From Woeseiaceae bacterium (GTDB lineage: Bacteria > Pseudomonadota > Gammaproteobacteria > Steroidobacterales > Woeseiaceae), in the NCBI GenBank assembly GCA_028277185.1, contig JANQGQ010000018.1:1-64000 (forward strand): a stretch of DNA of 64,000 bases. Reading direction: 5' to 3'. Positions 38,048 to 47,521 of the stretch are shown here, in pieces (position 1 is the first letter of the stretch; the number at the start of each line of letters is the position of its first letter). The notes beneath the pieces were generated by a model that did no database searches, had not been told where the DNA came from, and saw nothing but the letters and a program-made list of their open reading frames with translations. The position numbers and the translations under genes are program-made.

Positions 38048-38135
38048 CGATGGCGTGCATCGCTCGTGGATGAGGTCGAGTTTACCGGTATACTCGGGCG
38101 TTTCGCGCCATTTTCGCCACTGTTGCGTATCGATC

Positions 38136-38924
38136 ATGTACTACCCCAATCCTCTGTCGCGACGCGCGGCCCGTAGTCGGACGACCGCCTGGCTACCCCT
38201 CTTCGCTGCAGCAGCTTGCCTGCTGGTCGCCGGCTGCGGCGGTAACGACGAACAGGCGGACACCGTCGTCTCGGACATCCTCGAAGCGTACGAACTCGCG
38301 CGCGAATCGGTGGAAAGGGGCAACTACCGGCGCGGCATCCAGATCTACGAAGCGATTCAGGCGCGCTACCCCTTTTCCGACCTGGCGCGAAAGATCCAGC
38401 TCGAACTCATGCACGCGTACTACAAAGCGAACATGCGCGAACTGACGATCGAAACCGCCGAAACCTTCATTCGCGAGAATCCTATACACCCGCGGGTCGA
38501 CTACGCGCTATACATGCAGGCGCTGGCCTACTTCGAGTCGGAACCCAATTTCATCGAGCGCTGGTTCCGCCGCGACATGACCAAGCGGCCGCCGAAAGAG
38601 GTCGAGATCTCCTACGTCACGCTGCGCCGCCTCGTCGAGCGCTACCCGGCAAGCGCCTATGCCGCGGACGCGCAGCAACGCATGATCTACCTGCGCAATC
38701 GCCTGGCCGCCTACGAGAACCACGTCGCCGACTTCTATCTGCGGCGCGGTGCCTACGTCGCCGCCGTGAATCGTGCGAAGCGTGCCGTCGAGGAGTACAA
38801 CGGCGCCGACACGACAGCGCTTTCGCTCAGTACCATGGCGGAGGGTTATGAGCGCCTCGGCATGATGGATCTTGCCGCGGATACGCGCCGGGTATTGGCC
38901 GCCAACTACCCCAACGAGTCCTAG
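38136..38924 (+). CDS. bamD: Outer-membrane assembly lipoprotein BamD
   Basis: A 262-residue essential lipoprotein of the BAM complex, which inserts beta-barrels into the outer membrane. It has a lipobox (LVAGC near residue 34) and TPR repeats ([35 protein letters not shown]). It is divergent from rluD, as in other gammaproteobacteria. A TATACT -10-like box is at 38090-38095. The signal region is slightly longer than usual because of a polar N-terminal tail. Confidence 0.94.
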   Translation: MYYPNPLSRRAARSRTTAWLPLFAAAACLLVAGCGGNDEQADTVVSDILEAYELARESVERGNYRRGIQIYEAIQARYPFSDLARKIQLELMHAYYKANMRELTIETAETFIRENPIHPRVDYALYMQALAYFESEPNFIERWFRRDMTKRPPKEVEISYVTLRRLVERYPASAYAADAQQRMIYLRNRLAAYENHVADFYLRRGAYVAAVNRAKRAVEEYNGADTTALSLSTMAEGYERLGMMDLAADTRRVLAANYPNES

Positions 38925-39043
38925 ACGCGGTCTCAAAAGCGCTTCGTGACCTTGCGAGGCCATCGATTTGGCGGTTGCAGGCCGGTAGTTGATGCGCACG
39001 GATAGCGGACGGCAGGCCGCAAACGCAACGACGGCAGAAGGCC

Positions 39044-40675
39044 TCAGCCGGGGAACTTGTAGCCGGAAGTGATCGGGTAGCGCCAGTCGCGGCCGAAAGC
39101 CCGGCTGCTGATGCGCACCCCCGGCGGCGCCTGGCGGCGCTTGTATTCGTTGCGCTTGACCATCTCCAGAATCCGAACCACGACGTCACGCTCGAAGCCC
39201 CTCGCCTCGATCTGATCGACCGACAGATCCTCCTCGATGAAGGCCTCGAGTATCGGGTCGAGCACGTCGTACGGCGGCAGCGAATCCGTATCTTTCTGGC
39301 CCGGCCGCAGCTCGGCAGACGGCTCGCGCGTCAGCACACGCTCGGGTATCACGGGGCTTTGCGAGTTGCGGTAGCGCGCCAGCGCGTACACGAGCGACTT
39401 GCTGACGTCCTTGATCGGCGCAAACCCGCCAGCCATGTCGCCGTACAGCGTGGCGTAGCCGACGGCCATCTCGCTCTTGTTGCCGGTCGTCAGCAGCATG
39501 CGTCCCGTCTTGTTGGAAATCGCCATGAGCAGCAGGCCGCGGACGCGCGACTGGATGTTTTCTTCCGTGACGTCCTCGTCCCGGCCGCTGAAGATCGGTT
39601 CGAGCTGGCGAAGCGTGGCGTCGTAGATCGGTGCAATGGGCAGGACGTCGTAGCGAATGCCGAGCGTGTCCGCCTCGAGCGCCGCGTCCTCCTGGCTCAT
39701 CGACGACGTGTAGCGAAACGGCATCATGACGGCACGCACGCGGTCGGCGCCGATCGCGTCGCAGGCGATCGCGGCGACGAGCGCCGAGTCGACCCCGCCG
39801 GAAAGGCCGAGAATGACACCGGGAAAACCGTGCTTCTCCACGTAGTCGCGGGTCCCCGTGACGAGCGCGCTATAGACGCTTGCCTCCTTCCCGAGCAGCG
39901 GCGCGACGGTTCCGCGTTCGAGCGCGACCTTCGCGCTACCGGGCCTGAGCGTGACGAGCGCGAGCTCCTCGTCGAACGCAGGCGCCCGGTGGCAGAGTTC
40001 CCCGGTCGCGTCCATCGCGAAGCTGCCGCCGTCGAAGACGAGCTCGTCCTGGCCACCCACCGTGTTGACGTACAGCACGGGCAGCGCATTCTCCCGAATA
40101 CGCTCCGCGACGATGAGTTCGCGGTTCGGCTGGCTTGCCATGTCGTACGGCGAACCGTTGACGGCGATCACGACCTCCGCGCCGGCGCTCCGGCTTGCCG
40201 CCAGCGGCCCCGCCTGCCAGACGTCCTCACAGATGTTCAGACCGATCCTGAGGTCCCTGAAGCGGAACACCGCAGGCTTCCGGCCCTCGACGAAGTAGCG
40301 CTTTTCGTCGAAAACGCTGTAGTTCGGCAGCACTTGCTTCCGATAGTGACACAAGAGCTTGCCGTCTTCGTACACCGAACAGGCGTTGAACAGCCCGTCG
40401 TCGGCGTACTCGGGATAGCCTAAGAGGACCGCAATCCCACGGATGTCGCGCCGGATCGTCTCCAGCGCGCCGCCGACGGCCTCGCGCAGACCTTTGTGGA
40501 AAAGGAGGTCCTCCGGCGGATAGCCGCAAACCGAAAGCTCGGGGAAGACGACCAGATGGGCTTCGAGCTCGTCGCGCGCGCGAAGAGCGGTCTCTACGAT
40601 CCGCCGGGTATTGCCGGCGACGTCGCCAACGGCGAGATCGAGTTGGGCAAGCGCGACGCGGACGGCGCTGTTCAC
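39044..40675 (-). CDS. nadE: Glutamine-dependent NAD+ synthetase
   Basis: A 543-residue two-domain enzyme that makes NAD+ from deamido-NAD+ using glutamine. The N-terminal nitrilase-type glutaminase has the triad Glu ([15 protein letters not shown]), Lys (YRKQVLPNY) and Cys (GLNICEDVW). The C-terminal synthetase domain has the P-loop [13 protein letters not shown] and a DPILEAFIE segment. It starts at GTG overlapping the sucD stop (GTGA), so it is coupled to sucD. The gap 38925-39043 to the convergent bamD holds no clear T-rich terminator. Confidence 0.95.
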   Translation of the reverse strand: MNSAVRVALAQLDLAVGDVAGNTRRIVETALRARDELEAHLVVFPELSVCGYPPEDLLFHKGLREAVGGALETIRRDIRGIAVLLGYPEYADDGLFNACSVYEDGKLLCHYRKQVLPNYSVFDEKRYFVEGRKPAVFRFRDLRIGLNICEDVWQAGPLAASRSAGAEVVIAVNGSPYDMASQPNRELIVAERIRENALPVLYVNTVGGQDELVFDGGSFAMDATGELCHRAPAFDEELALVTLRPGSAKVALERGTVAPLLGKEASVYSALVTGTRDYVEKHGFPGVILGLSGGVDSALVAAIACDAIGADRVRAVMMPFRYTSSMSQEDAALEADTLGIRYDVLPIAPIYDATLRQLEPIFSGRDEDVTEENIQSRVRGLLLMAISNKTGRMLLTTGNKSEMAVGYATLYGDMAGGFAPIKDVSKSLVYALARYRNSQSPVIPERVLTREPSAELRPGQKDTDSLPPYDVLDPILEAFIEEDLSVDQIEARGFERDVVVRILEMVKRNEYKRRQAPPGVRISSRAFGRDWRYPITSGYKFPG

Positions 40676-41547
40676 GAGCCGCCCAGAATCTCCTGCATCC
40701 GGCTGCCGAGTTCGGCGGGCGAGCGCACCGTGGCGACGTCGGCGGCTTCCAGAGCCGCGAACTTCGCGTCGGCCGTGCCCTTACCGCCGGCGATGATCGC
40801 ACCGGCGTGGCCCATGCGTTTCCCGGGCGGCGCGGTGACGCCGGCGATGTAGGCGACGACGGGCTTGGAGACGCTGGCCTCGATGTACTCGGCCGCGGCC
40901 TCCTCGTCGGTGCCGCCGATCTCGCCGACCATGATGATGCCGTCGGTATCCGGATCCGCCTCGAACAGCTCGAGACAGTCGATGAAATTCATGCCTCGCA
41001 CCGGGTCGCCGCCGATGCCGACGCAGGTGCTCTGGCCCAGTCCGTTGGTCGTCGTCTGGTAGACCGCCTCATAGGTCAGCGTACCCGACCTCGATACGAC
41101 GCCGATCCGGCCCGGCTTGTGGATGAACCCGGGCATGATGCCGATCTTACAGGCGCCGGGCGTGATGATCCCGGGGCAGTTCGGACCGATCAGGCGGCAG
41201 TCGTAATCGCGCAGCGCGGACTTGACCCGCACCATGTCGTTCACGGGTATGCCCTCGGTGATGCAGACCACGAGACCGACGCCCGAGTCTGCGGCTTCGA
41301 GAATCGCGTCCGCCGCGAACGGCGCCGGCACGTAGATCATGCTGACGTCGGCGCCGGTTTCCGCGACCGCGTCGCGCATCGTGTTGAAGACCGGCACGCC
41401 GAGATGCGTCTCGCCGCCGCGCCCCGGCGTCACGCCGGCGACGACCTGCGTGCCGTATTCGATGCACTGCTCGGTGTGGAAGGAACCCTGATTGCCGGTG
41501 ATGCCCTGGCAAACGATCTTGCTGTCTTTGTCGACGAGAATGCTCAT
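40672..41547 (-). CDS. sucD: Succinyl-CoA synthetase alpha subunit
   Basis: A 291-residue subunit that carries the CoA-binding Rossmann fold ([20 protein letters not shown], read as two segments) and the active-site histidine in [12 protein letters not shown]. It makes ATP or GTP from succinyl-CoA in the TCA cycle with SucC. The start at 41547 follows sucC by 20 bp; the frame is open further upstream without support. It is the middle gene of sucC-sucD-nadE. Confidence 0.96.
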   Translation of the reverse strand: MSILVDKDSKIVCQGITGNQGSFHTEQCIEYGTQVVAGVTPGRGGETHLGVPVFNTMRDAVAETGADVSMIYVPAPFAADAILEAADSGVGLVVCITEGIPVNDMVRVKSALRDYDCRLIGPNCPGIITPGACKIGIMPGFIHKPGRIGVVSRSGTLTYEAVYQTTTNGLGQSTCVGIGGDPVRGMNFIDCLELFEADPDTDGIIMVGEIGGTDEEAAAEYIEASVSKPVVAYIAGVTAPPGKRMGHAGAIIAGGKGTADAKFAALEAADVATVRSPAELGSRMQEILGGS

Positions 41548-41566
41548 GCTGATCCTTATCGCTATG

Positions 41567-42727
41567 TCAGGCGGCAGCCGCAACGGCTTTTTTCGCGGCG
41601 TCGGTCAGATCCTCAGCGGCGATGATGTCGAGCCCGCTGTCGGCGAGGAGCGAGCGGCCTTTGTCCACGTTGGTACCTTCGAGGCGCACCACTACCGGGA
41701 CGCTGACACCGACTTCCCGGACCGCGGCGATGATGCCCTCCGCGATCAGGTCGCAGCGCACGATGCCGCCGAAGATGTTGACGAGGATCGCCTTGACGCT
41801 GTCGTTGGACAGGATCAGCTTGAACGCAGCGGCGACGCGCTCGCTCGTGGCGCCGCCGCCGACGTCGAGGAAGTTGGCCGGCTCGCCGCCGTGCAGCTTG
41901 ATGAGGTCCATCGTCGCCATCGCCAGGCCCGCGCCGTTCACCATGCAGGCGATATCGCCGTCGAGCGACACGTAGTTGAGGTCGTGCTCGGCTGCTTCCC
42001 GCTCCTTCTGATCCTCCTGCGACTCGTCGCGCAGCTCGACGAGCTTCGGCTGGCGAAACAGCGCATTGCCCTCGATGTTGATCTTGGCGTCGAGCGCAAC
42101 GACGTCGCCGGCCTTCGTGACGATGAGCGGATTGACTTCCACGAGACTGGCGTCGCACTCCAGATACAGCCGGTACAGGTCGTCGATGAGCTTGCCGAAC
42201 TGGCGCATCTGCGTCTTGTCGAGTTCCAGCCCGAACGCGAGTTGGCGCGCCTGGTAAGGCATCAGGCCCGCGTCGGGACCGATAGCCACGGAAAAGATCT
42301 TCTCCGGCGTGTCCTCGGCGACCTGTTCGATGTCCATCCCGCCGGCTGCCGATGCGATGAAAGCGATCCGGCTTGCTTCGCGATCGACCAGCATCGACAG
42401 ATACAGCTCGCGATCGATGTCCGAACCGGCCTCGACGTAAACGGTGTTGACGGGAAGCCCTTCCGGTCCCGATTGGTGCGTGACCAGCATCGTGCCGAGC
42501 ATGGCCGCGGCGTACTCGCGAACCTCGGCGACGCTGCGCGCGAGCTTGACGCCTCCCGCCTTGCCGCGTCCGCCGGCGTGAACCTGAGCCTTGACCACCC
42601 AGAGCTCGCCGCCGAGCTCGCCGGCCGCGGCGGCGGCTTCCTCGGGCGTCGTTGCGGGGATTCCGGCGGGCACCGGAATGCCGTAGTCAGCGAACAATCG
42701 CTTCGATTGATACTCGTGCAGATTCAT
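41567..42727 (-). CDS. sucC: Succinyl-CoA synthetase beta subunit
   Basis: A 386-residue ATP-grasp subunit. It begins [20 protein letters not shown], with the ATP-grasp strand [20 protein letters not shown] and the C-terminal ligase domain [17 protein letters not shown]. Length matches the family. It is the first gene of the sucC-sucD-nadE unit and divergent from pilS. The 212 bp between sucC and pilS hold a TACAAT -10-like box at about 42906 for pilS. Confidence 0.96.
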   Translation of the reverse strand: MNLHEYQSKRLFADYGIPVPAGIPATTPEEAAAAAGELGGELWVVKAQVHAGGRGKAGGVKLARSVAEVREYAAAMLGTMLVTHQSGPEGLPVNTVYVEAGSDIDRELYLSMLVDREASRIAFIASAAGGMDIEQVAEDTPEKIFSVAIGPDAGLMPYQARQLAFGLELDKTQMRQFGKLIDDLYRLYLECDASLVEVNPLIVTKAGDVVALDAKINIEGNALFRQPKLVELRDESQEDQKEREAAEHDLNYVSLDGDIACMVNGAGLAMATMDLIKLHGGEPANFLDVGGGATSERVAAAFKLILSNDSVKAILVNIFGGIVRCDLIAEGIIAAVREVGVSVPVVVRLEGTNVDKGRSLLADSGLDIIAAEDLTDAAKKAVAAAA

Positions 42728-42939
42728 GAATGACGGCCTTGTTGTTCGGATTGGGCAGGTCGGGGCGGGGCGCGCGACGTCGCCGGTCGCGCGAAACCGG
42801 CGGTATTTTGGATCAATGGCCCCCGATTAGCAAAGCCGGTTCGCCGCGCGGCCCGCCGCGCGCGCAAACGGTGACGCGCATCCCGCAAGCGCCCGCCCGC
42901 TGGGCTACAATCGGCGGCGTAAACAGCGGCAACACATTG

Positions 42940-44655
42940 ATGAACAAGGCCGAAACGGAGACTTTTGCAGCGCGGACCTTCCGCGGGAACCGCAATGCGC
43001 TGCTGGCGCTGAGCGGTACGGAACCCGATCTCACCTGGCGCGTGCTGACGACGACCAACGCCCTCAGGCTCGTCGTCGTCGCCGTGCTGCTCGTCCTGTT
43101 CTTCTCGGGCGGCGAACCGCGGGTGTTCGGCGACCGCTATCCCGCCCTGTTCGCCGCCGTCGCCGCCGGTTATCTGGTGTTCTCGGTGATCTCCGGACTG
43201 TCGCTGAGTCAGCGCTGGGCGCCGGTCGGGATTCAGGCGGTCACGCTGACGCTGATCGACATCGTCGCGATTCTCACGCTCATGCACGCATCGGGCGGCA
43301 TCTCCAGCGGACTCGGCACGCTGCTGATCGTCTTCGTCGGCGCAAGCAGCCTCGTGCTGCCGATGCAGCTGCCGTCGATCCTGGCGGCACTTGCCACCTT
43401 CGGAATCCTGGGCGAGCAGCTCTCGATGTCGCTGTTGGGCGCTCCCGGGGAGCCCAACTTTCCGGCCGCGGGACTCCTGTGCAGCATCGTATTCGCAGTG
43501 GCCCTGGCCGTGCGGCCGCTGGCCAACCGAATCCAGGCGAGTGAAGCGCTGGCGCGTCAGCGCGGCGTCGACCTCAAGAATCTGTCGGAACTCAACGAAT
43601 ACATCGTCCAGCACCTGCGGGAGTGCATCGTCGTAGTCGACAGCGACGACCGCATCCGGCTCAACAACACCTCGGCCGCGAAGCTTCTCGGGACGAGCAA
43701 ACCGCTGCACGGCCTGAGCCTCGAGGCGGTGTCGCCGGAACTCTCGGGCTACCTCGGCCGCTGGCGGGCCGACGGCAGCCTGTCCTCACACTACGAATTC
43801 AGGCAGTTCGACTCGGACAGCAGCGCGGCGATCACGGCACACCTCGCGCCGCTCGGCCGCGACGGCGAGCGCAGCGGGCCGATCCTCGTCTTCCTCGAAG
43901 ACACGAGCGTCATGAACGCCCGCGTCCAGCAATCGAAGCTGGCCTCCCTCGGGCGCCTGTCCGCGAGCATCGCGCACGAGATTCGCAACCCGGTGGGCGC
44001 GATGAGCCACGCGGCACAGCTGCTTGCCGAGGCGCCGGGTCTCGCGGAAGACGACCGACGCCTCACCGAGATCATTCAGACGCATTCGAGCCGCGTCAGC
44101 CACATCATCGACAACGTGCTGAACCTGTCGCGCCGGGAGGTCAGCCGGCCCGAACGGCTGGACCTGTTGCCCTGGCTCGAGGACTTCGTCGCGGAGTTCG
44201 TGCGCACGCTCGAACTGCAGGAAGGCGAACTCTCGATCACCCACGTCGATGAGGACACCGAGGTCCGTATGGACCGGAGCCATCTGCGGCAAGTGCTCTG
44301 GAACCTCTGTGACAACGCCGTCAAGTACGCCAGCGAGACCGGCGGCATCCTCGTGGAGATCCGTGCCGGCCGGCAGACCGGGATCGGCCGGCCCTATCTC
44401 GAGGTAATGGACCACGGACTCGGGGTCGATCCGGCGGTGGCCGAGCGCATTTTCGAGCCGTTCTACACCGAACAATCGGGAGGCACCGGCCTTGGCCTGT
44501 ACATCTCCCGCGAGCTCTGCGAGCTCAACCGGGCCACGCTTTTCTATCTCGATCGTCCCGGCGGCGGAAGCGTTTTCCGGATCGTGTTCCCCGACCCGGA
44601 CCATTGGGCGCCCGCCGACGAGGCTCCGGTCGCCACCACCAGCATGGGAGCCTAG
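42940..44655 (+). CDS. pilS: Type IV pilus sensor kinase PilS
   Basis: A 571-residue membrane kinase. Six hydrophobic segments (about residues 45-215) form the sensor, followed by a PAS domain (ECIVVVDSDDRIRLNN), the HisKA box SIAHEIRNPVGAMSHA and a HATPase domain (WNLCDNAVKYA, GTGLGLYISREL). PilS phosphorylates PilR and senses pilin levels in Pseudomonas. The ATG at 42940 was used; the open frame extends to 42730 without support. pilR follows 3 bp downstream. Confidence 0.93.
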   Translation: MNKAETETFAARTFRGNRNALLALSGTEPDLTWRVLTTTNALRLVVVAVLLVLFFSGGEPRVFGDRYPALFAAVAAGYLVFSVISGLSLSQRWAPVGIQAVTLTLIDIVAILTLMHASGGISSGLGTLLIVFVGASSLVLPMQLPSILAALATFGILGEQLSMSLLGAPGEPNFPAAGLLCSIVFAVALAVRPLANRIQASEALARQRGVDLKNLSELNEYIVQHLRECIVVVDSDDRIRLNNTSAAKLLGTSKPLHGLSLEAVSPELSGYLGRWRADGSLSSHYEFRQFDSDSSAAITAHLAPLGRDGERSGPILVFLEDTSVMNARVQQSKLASLGRLSASIAHEIRNPVGAMSHAAQLLAEAPGLAEDDRRLTEIIQTHSSRVSHIIDNVLNLSRREVSRPERLDLLPWLEDFVAEFVRTLELQEGELSITHVDEDTEVRMDRSHLRQVLWNLCDNAVKYASETGGILVEIRAGRQTGIGRPYLEVMDHGLGVDPAVAERIFEPFYTEQSGGTGLGLYISRELCELNRATLFYLDRPGGGSVFRIVFPDPDHWAPADEAPVATTSMGA

Positions 44656-44658
44656 AGT

Positions 44659-45960
44659 ATGCCGCTCGCACTCGTCGTCGACGACGAACCGGACATTCGC
44701 GAACTGCTGACGCTGACGCTCGGCCGCATGGACATCGAGACGGAGACCGCCGCCGACGTCTCAGGCGCGAAAGCACTGCTCGACAAGCGCCGCTTCGATC
44801 TCTGCCTGACCGATATGCGGCTGCCCGACGGCGACGGCCTGGAACTCGTCGAGTGGATGCAGAGCCACGCAGCAGGCGTGCCGGTCGCGGTAATCACCGC
44901 GCACGGCAACATCGAAACCGCGGTGCAGGCGCTCAAGCTCGGCGCCTTCGACTTCGTGTCGAAGCCGCTCGATCTCGGCAATCTGCGCAGCATCGTGAGC
45001 AATGCGCTCAAGGTGGAGGCGGCGGACAGCGGGGGCTCCGGCCTGCTCGGTGAATCGACCGTCATCGAAGCGCTCAGGGATATGATCGACCGCGTCGCGC
45101 GCTCGCAGGCGCCGGTGCACATCGCGGGTGAGTCGGGCACCGGCAAGGAGCTCGTCGCGCGGCTGATCCACGAGCAGGGACCCCGCGCCGACGGACCGTT
45201 CGTACCCGTAAACTGCGGAGCGATTCCGTCCGAGCTGATGGAGTCGGAATTCTTCGGCCACCGCAAAGGCAGCTTCACTGGCGCGGTCAGCGACAAGACC
45301 GGCCTCGTCGAGAGCGCCGAGGGCGGTACGCTGTTCCTCGACGAGATTGCGGATCTGCCGCTTGCGATGCAGGTGAAGCTTCTGCGGGTCATCCAGGAGA
45401 AGACGGTACGCGCGGTCGGCGCCGCCAGCGAAACCGCCGTGGACGCCCGCATCCTGTCGGCGACGCACAAGAACCTCGCCGAAATGGTCAGAAACCAGGA
45501 GTTTCGCGAGGACCTCTTCTATCGAATCAACGTGATCGAGCTACGCGTCCCGGCGCTCCGTGACCGGGGCAACGACGTGCTCATGCTTGCAGACCACATC
45601 ATGCAGAAGCTCGGCACGTCGGCACGCCTCGACGACAGCGCACGCCAGGCGCTCCTCAAATACCCGTTCCCGGGCAACGTGCGCGAGCTGGAAAACATGC
45701 TGGAGCGCGCCGTGACCCTTTGCGCGACGGGGGTAATCGGCGAAGCCGACCTGAACGTACGCAGCGACACGACGCCGCAGCCCGGGACGACGGCCGGCGC
45801 CGTCGGCGACCTGGGCGACCAGGTCGAGGACGTGCAGCGCCAGGCGATCGTCGAGGCGCTCGAGAAAACCCGCTACAACAAGACGGCGGCGGCCAAGCTC
45901 CTGGGCCTCACGTTTCGCCAGCTGCGCTATCGGATCAAGAAGCTCGGGATCGATGCCTGA
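44659..45960 (+). CDS. pilR: Type IV pilus response regulator PilR
   Basis: A 433-residue sigma-54 activator. The receiver domain has the Asp in CLTDMRLPDGDG and Lys in FVSKPLD. The AAA+ domain has Walker A GESGTGKE, the sigma-54 contact loop GSFTGA and GGTLFLDEIADLP. The C-terminal Fis-type helix-turn-helix has NKTAAAKLLGLTFRQLRYRI. It should drive the sigma-54 promoter before pilA at 46141. Confidence 0.95.
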   Translation: MPLALVVDDEPDIRELLTLTLGRMDIETETAADVSGAKALLDKRRFDLCLTDMRLPDGDGLELVEWMQSHAAGVPVAVITAHGNIETAVQALKLGAFDFVSKPLDLGNLRSIVSNALKVEAADSGGSGLLGESTVIEALRDMIDRVARSQAPVHIAGESGTGKELVARLIHEQGPRADGPFVPVNCGAIPSELMESEFFGHRKGSFTGAVSDKTGLVESAEGGTLFLDEIADLPLAMQVKLLRVIQEKTVRAVGAASETAVDARILSATHKNLAEMVRNQEFREDLFYRINVIELRVPALRDRGNDVLMLADHIMQKLGTSARLDDSARQALLKYPFPGNVRELENMLERAVTLCATGVIGEADLNVRSDTTPQPGTTAGAVGDLGDQVEDVQRQAIVEALEKTRYNKTAAAKLLGLTFRQLRYRIKKLGIDA

Positions 45961-46005
45961 AGGCGGCGGCTTTGCATAAGCATCGTAGGCAAACACCAAC
46001 AAAGC

Positions 46006-46048
46006 TGACGATTTGCGTCACTTTCTGACAAAGCGCTGTCAGAAAGTG
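46006..46048 (+). promoter_or_regulatory. Candidate PilR upstream activating sites
   Basis: Two inverted repeats lie side by side: TGACG-N5-CGTCA (46006-46020) and a perfect 12-bp pair CACTTTCTGACA-N6-TGTCAGAAAGTG (46019-46048). They lie about 95 bp upstream of the sigma-54 promoter, the usual place for enhancer-binding proteins. The second repeat contains TGTC half-sites as in known PilR targets. Confidence 0.6.
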
Positions 46049-46140
46049 TTGATTTCGCTGGATTATGTCGTTGTGCATAGACCGCGGTGCGGACGCAAAT
46101 TCCCTTTAGTCGCAATAACTTGGACTTTCATCACACAATC

Positions 46141-46156
46141 TGGCACAGGCCTTGCT
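46141..46156 (+). promoter_or_regulatory. Sigma-54 promoter of pilA
   Basis: TGGCAC-N5-TTGCT matches the -24/-12 consensus exactly. Transcription would start near 46168, leaving a leader of about 50 nt before the pilin start. Confidence 0.9.
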
Positions 46157-46220
46157 TAAGGTTCCGTACAGGCGGCGACGCCGTACCCGTAAGAAACGAT
46201 TTTTTCATGGAGACAGAGAA

Positions 46221-46676
46221 ATGAAACAGGTCCAAAAGGGTTTTACCCTGATCGAACTCATGATCGTTGTCGCGATCATCGGCATCCTGGCCGCCATTGC
46301 CATTCCGGCGTATCAGGACTACACGATTCGTGCGCAGGTATCGGAAGGGCTTAGCCTCGCCGGTGGCGCCAAGGCAGCAGTGTCGGAGACGTTCCAGGAT
46401 CTGGGCGAGTTTCCCGACAACAACGGTGAAGCCGGCCTCTCCGACGCCGGTGATATAGAAGGTCGGTACGTTGAGTCCGTAACGGTCGAAGCCGACGGTG
46501 TGCTGCGGATCCTTTTCCGCAACGATGCTCCGGTCAACGACAATATTCGACAGGCAGAACTAGTACTAACGCCGGCGAACAACGTCGGCTCGGTCGGCTG
46601 GACGTGCGTGGGCGGCAACATCCTCGACGGTGAGGCGAAGTGGCTGCCGAACGCATGTCGCCCTGTCGTACCGTAG
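46221..46676 (+). CDS. pilA: Type IV pilin, major subunit (PilA)
   Basis: A 151-residue class IVa prepilin. The leader MKQVQKG is cleaved before Phe8 of [18 protein letters not shown], with the conserved Glu at position 5 of the mature protein. Two C-terminal cysteines (WTCVGG, NACRP) enclose a short D-region loop. A good ribosome-binding site (GGAGACAGAGA) precedes the ATG. It is driven by the sigma-54 promoter and followed by a strong terminator at 46747, so it is transcribed separately from the second pilin gene. Confidence 0.93.
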   Translation: MKQVQKGFTLIELMIVVAIIGILAAIAIPAYQDYTIRAQVSEGLSLAGGAKAAVSETFQDLGEFPDNNGEAGLSDAGDIEGRYVESVTVEADGVLRILFRNDAPVNDNIRQAELVLTPANNVGSVGWTCVGGNILDGEAKWLPNACRPVVP

Positions 46677-46746
46677 TACGACGCACCACTTGGGCACGCG
46701 TGTGAGGAACACGAAGCTGCTTCCTCATACCGACTCCAGTAAGACG

Positions 46747-46777
46747 AAAAGCCCCGGAGTCTTTCCGGGGCTTTTTT
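46747..46777 (+). terminator. Rho-independent terminator of pilA
   Basis: An AAAAGCCCCGG/CCGGGGC stem around AGTCTTT followed by TTTTTT, 70 bp after the pilin stop. Confidence 0.9.
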
Positions 46778-46877
46778 CTTAAGCGAACCACCAACCGGAG
46801 CACGTTCAACAGCCGCCGGTCAATCGATCAAGCGACAAGATGAACTTAGCTGAGTGTAAGATCCGGGAGTGAGCACG

Positions 46878-47369
46878 ATGACGAGAAAGAATTCCGGATT
46901 CACCCTGATCGAACTGATGATCGTCGTTGCGATTATCGGCATTCTCGCTTCGTTGGCGGTTTCCGCGTATCAGACTTACACCGTACGCGCTCAGATTGCC
47001 GAAGGGCTCAACATGGCGGCCAACGCCAAGACTCCGATCGTCGAGACCTATACCAACGACGGAGTCGCGCCCTCCGACCGCGCGGCCGCCGGGCTACCGC
47101 CGGACCCGCTAAGCACCCGGGGCCAATACGTTAGCGGCGTCGACATCATCGACGGACGTGTCGAGATCACCTTCGACGGGCCGAGAGCTCATCAGGATAT
47201 CGTTGGTCGCACGATGTCCCTGACGCCATACGAGACCGCGGGCAATACCATTGTCTGGCGCTGCGGCTACGCACCGCCCCCGGTCGACGCCGCACTGCTC
47301 ACCGGCGGTGGCGCCCACGTCGAGCCCACCGTTGACCGGCGCTATCTGCCGACCACATGCCGCGACTAA
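46878..47369 (+). CDS. Second type IV pilin-like protein
   Basis: A 163-residue prepilin with leader MTRKNSG and processed N-terminus [20 protein letters not shown]. The C-terminal half differs from the first pilin, with a Pro-rich stretch and two cysteines (WRCGYA, TTCRD). Start at 46878 has GGGAG 8 nt upstream; the GTG at 46869 is an alternative. It follows the pilA terminator and no sigma-54 box is seen before it, so it is regulated differently. It could be a paralogous major pilin or a minor subunit. Confidence 0.88.
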   Translation: MTRKNSGFTLIELMIVVAIIGILASLAVSAYQTYTVRAQIAEGLNMAANAKTPIVETYTNDGVAPSDRAAAGLPPDPLSTRGQYVSGVDIIDGRVEITFDGPRAHQDIVGRTMSLTPYETAGNTIVWRCGYAPPPVDAALLTGGGAHVEPTVDRRYLPTTCRD

Positions 47370-47521
47370 GGGCCGGCCCGAAGCCGCACAAAGCTGCTGT
47401 CAGGGCTTTACGTAATCAATTCCCCTATCTGTGACAAAGCGCACAAAATCCAGTTGAATCCAGCACTTGGATCGGTGAGACTGTGACGCTTGCAAGAGCG
47501 TCTCCGGTCCCGTAACGATTC

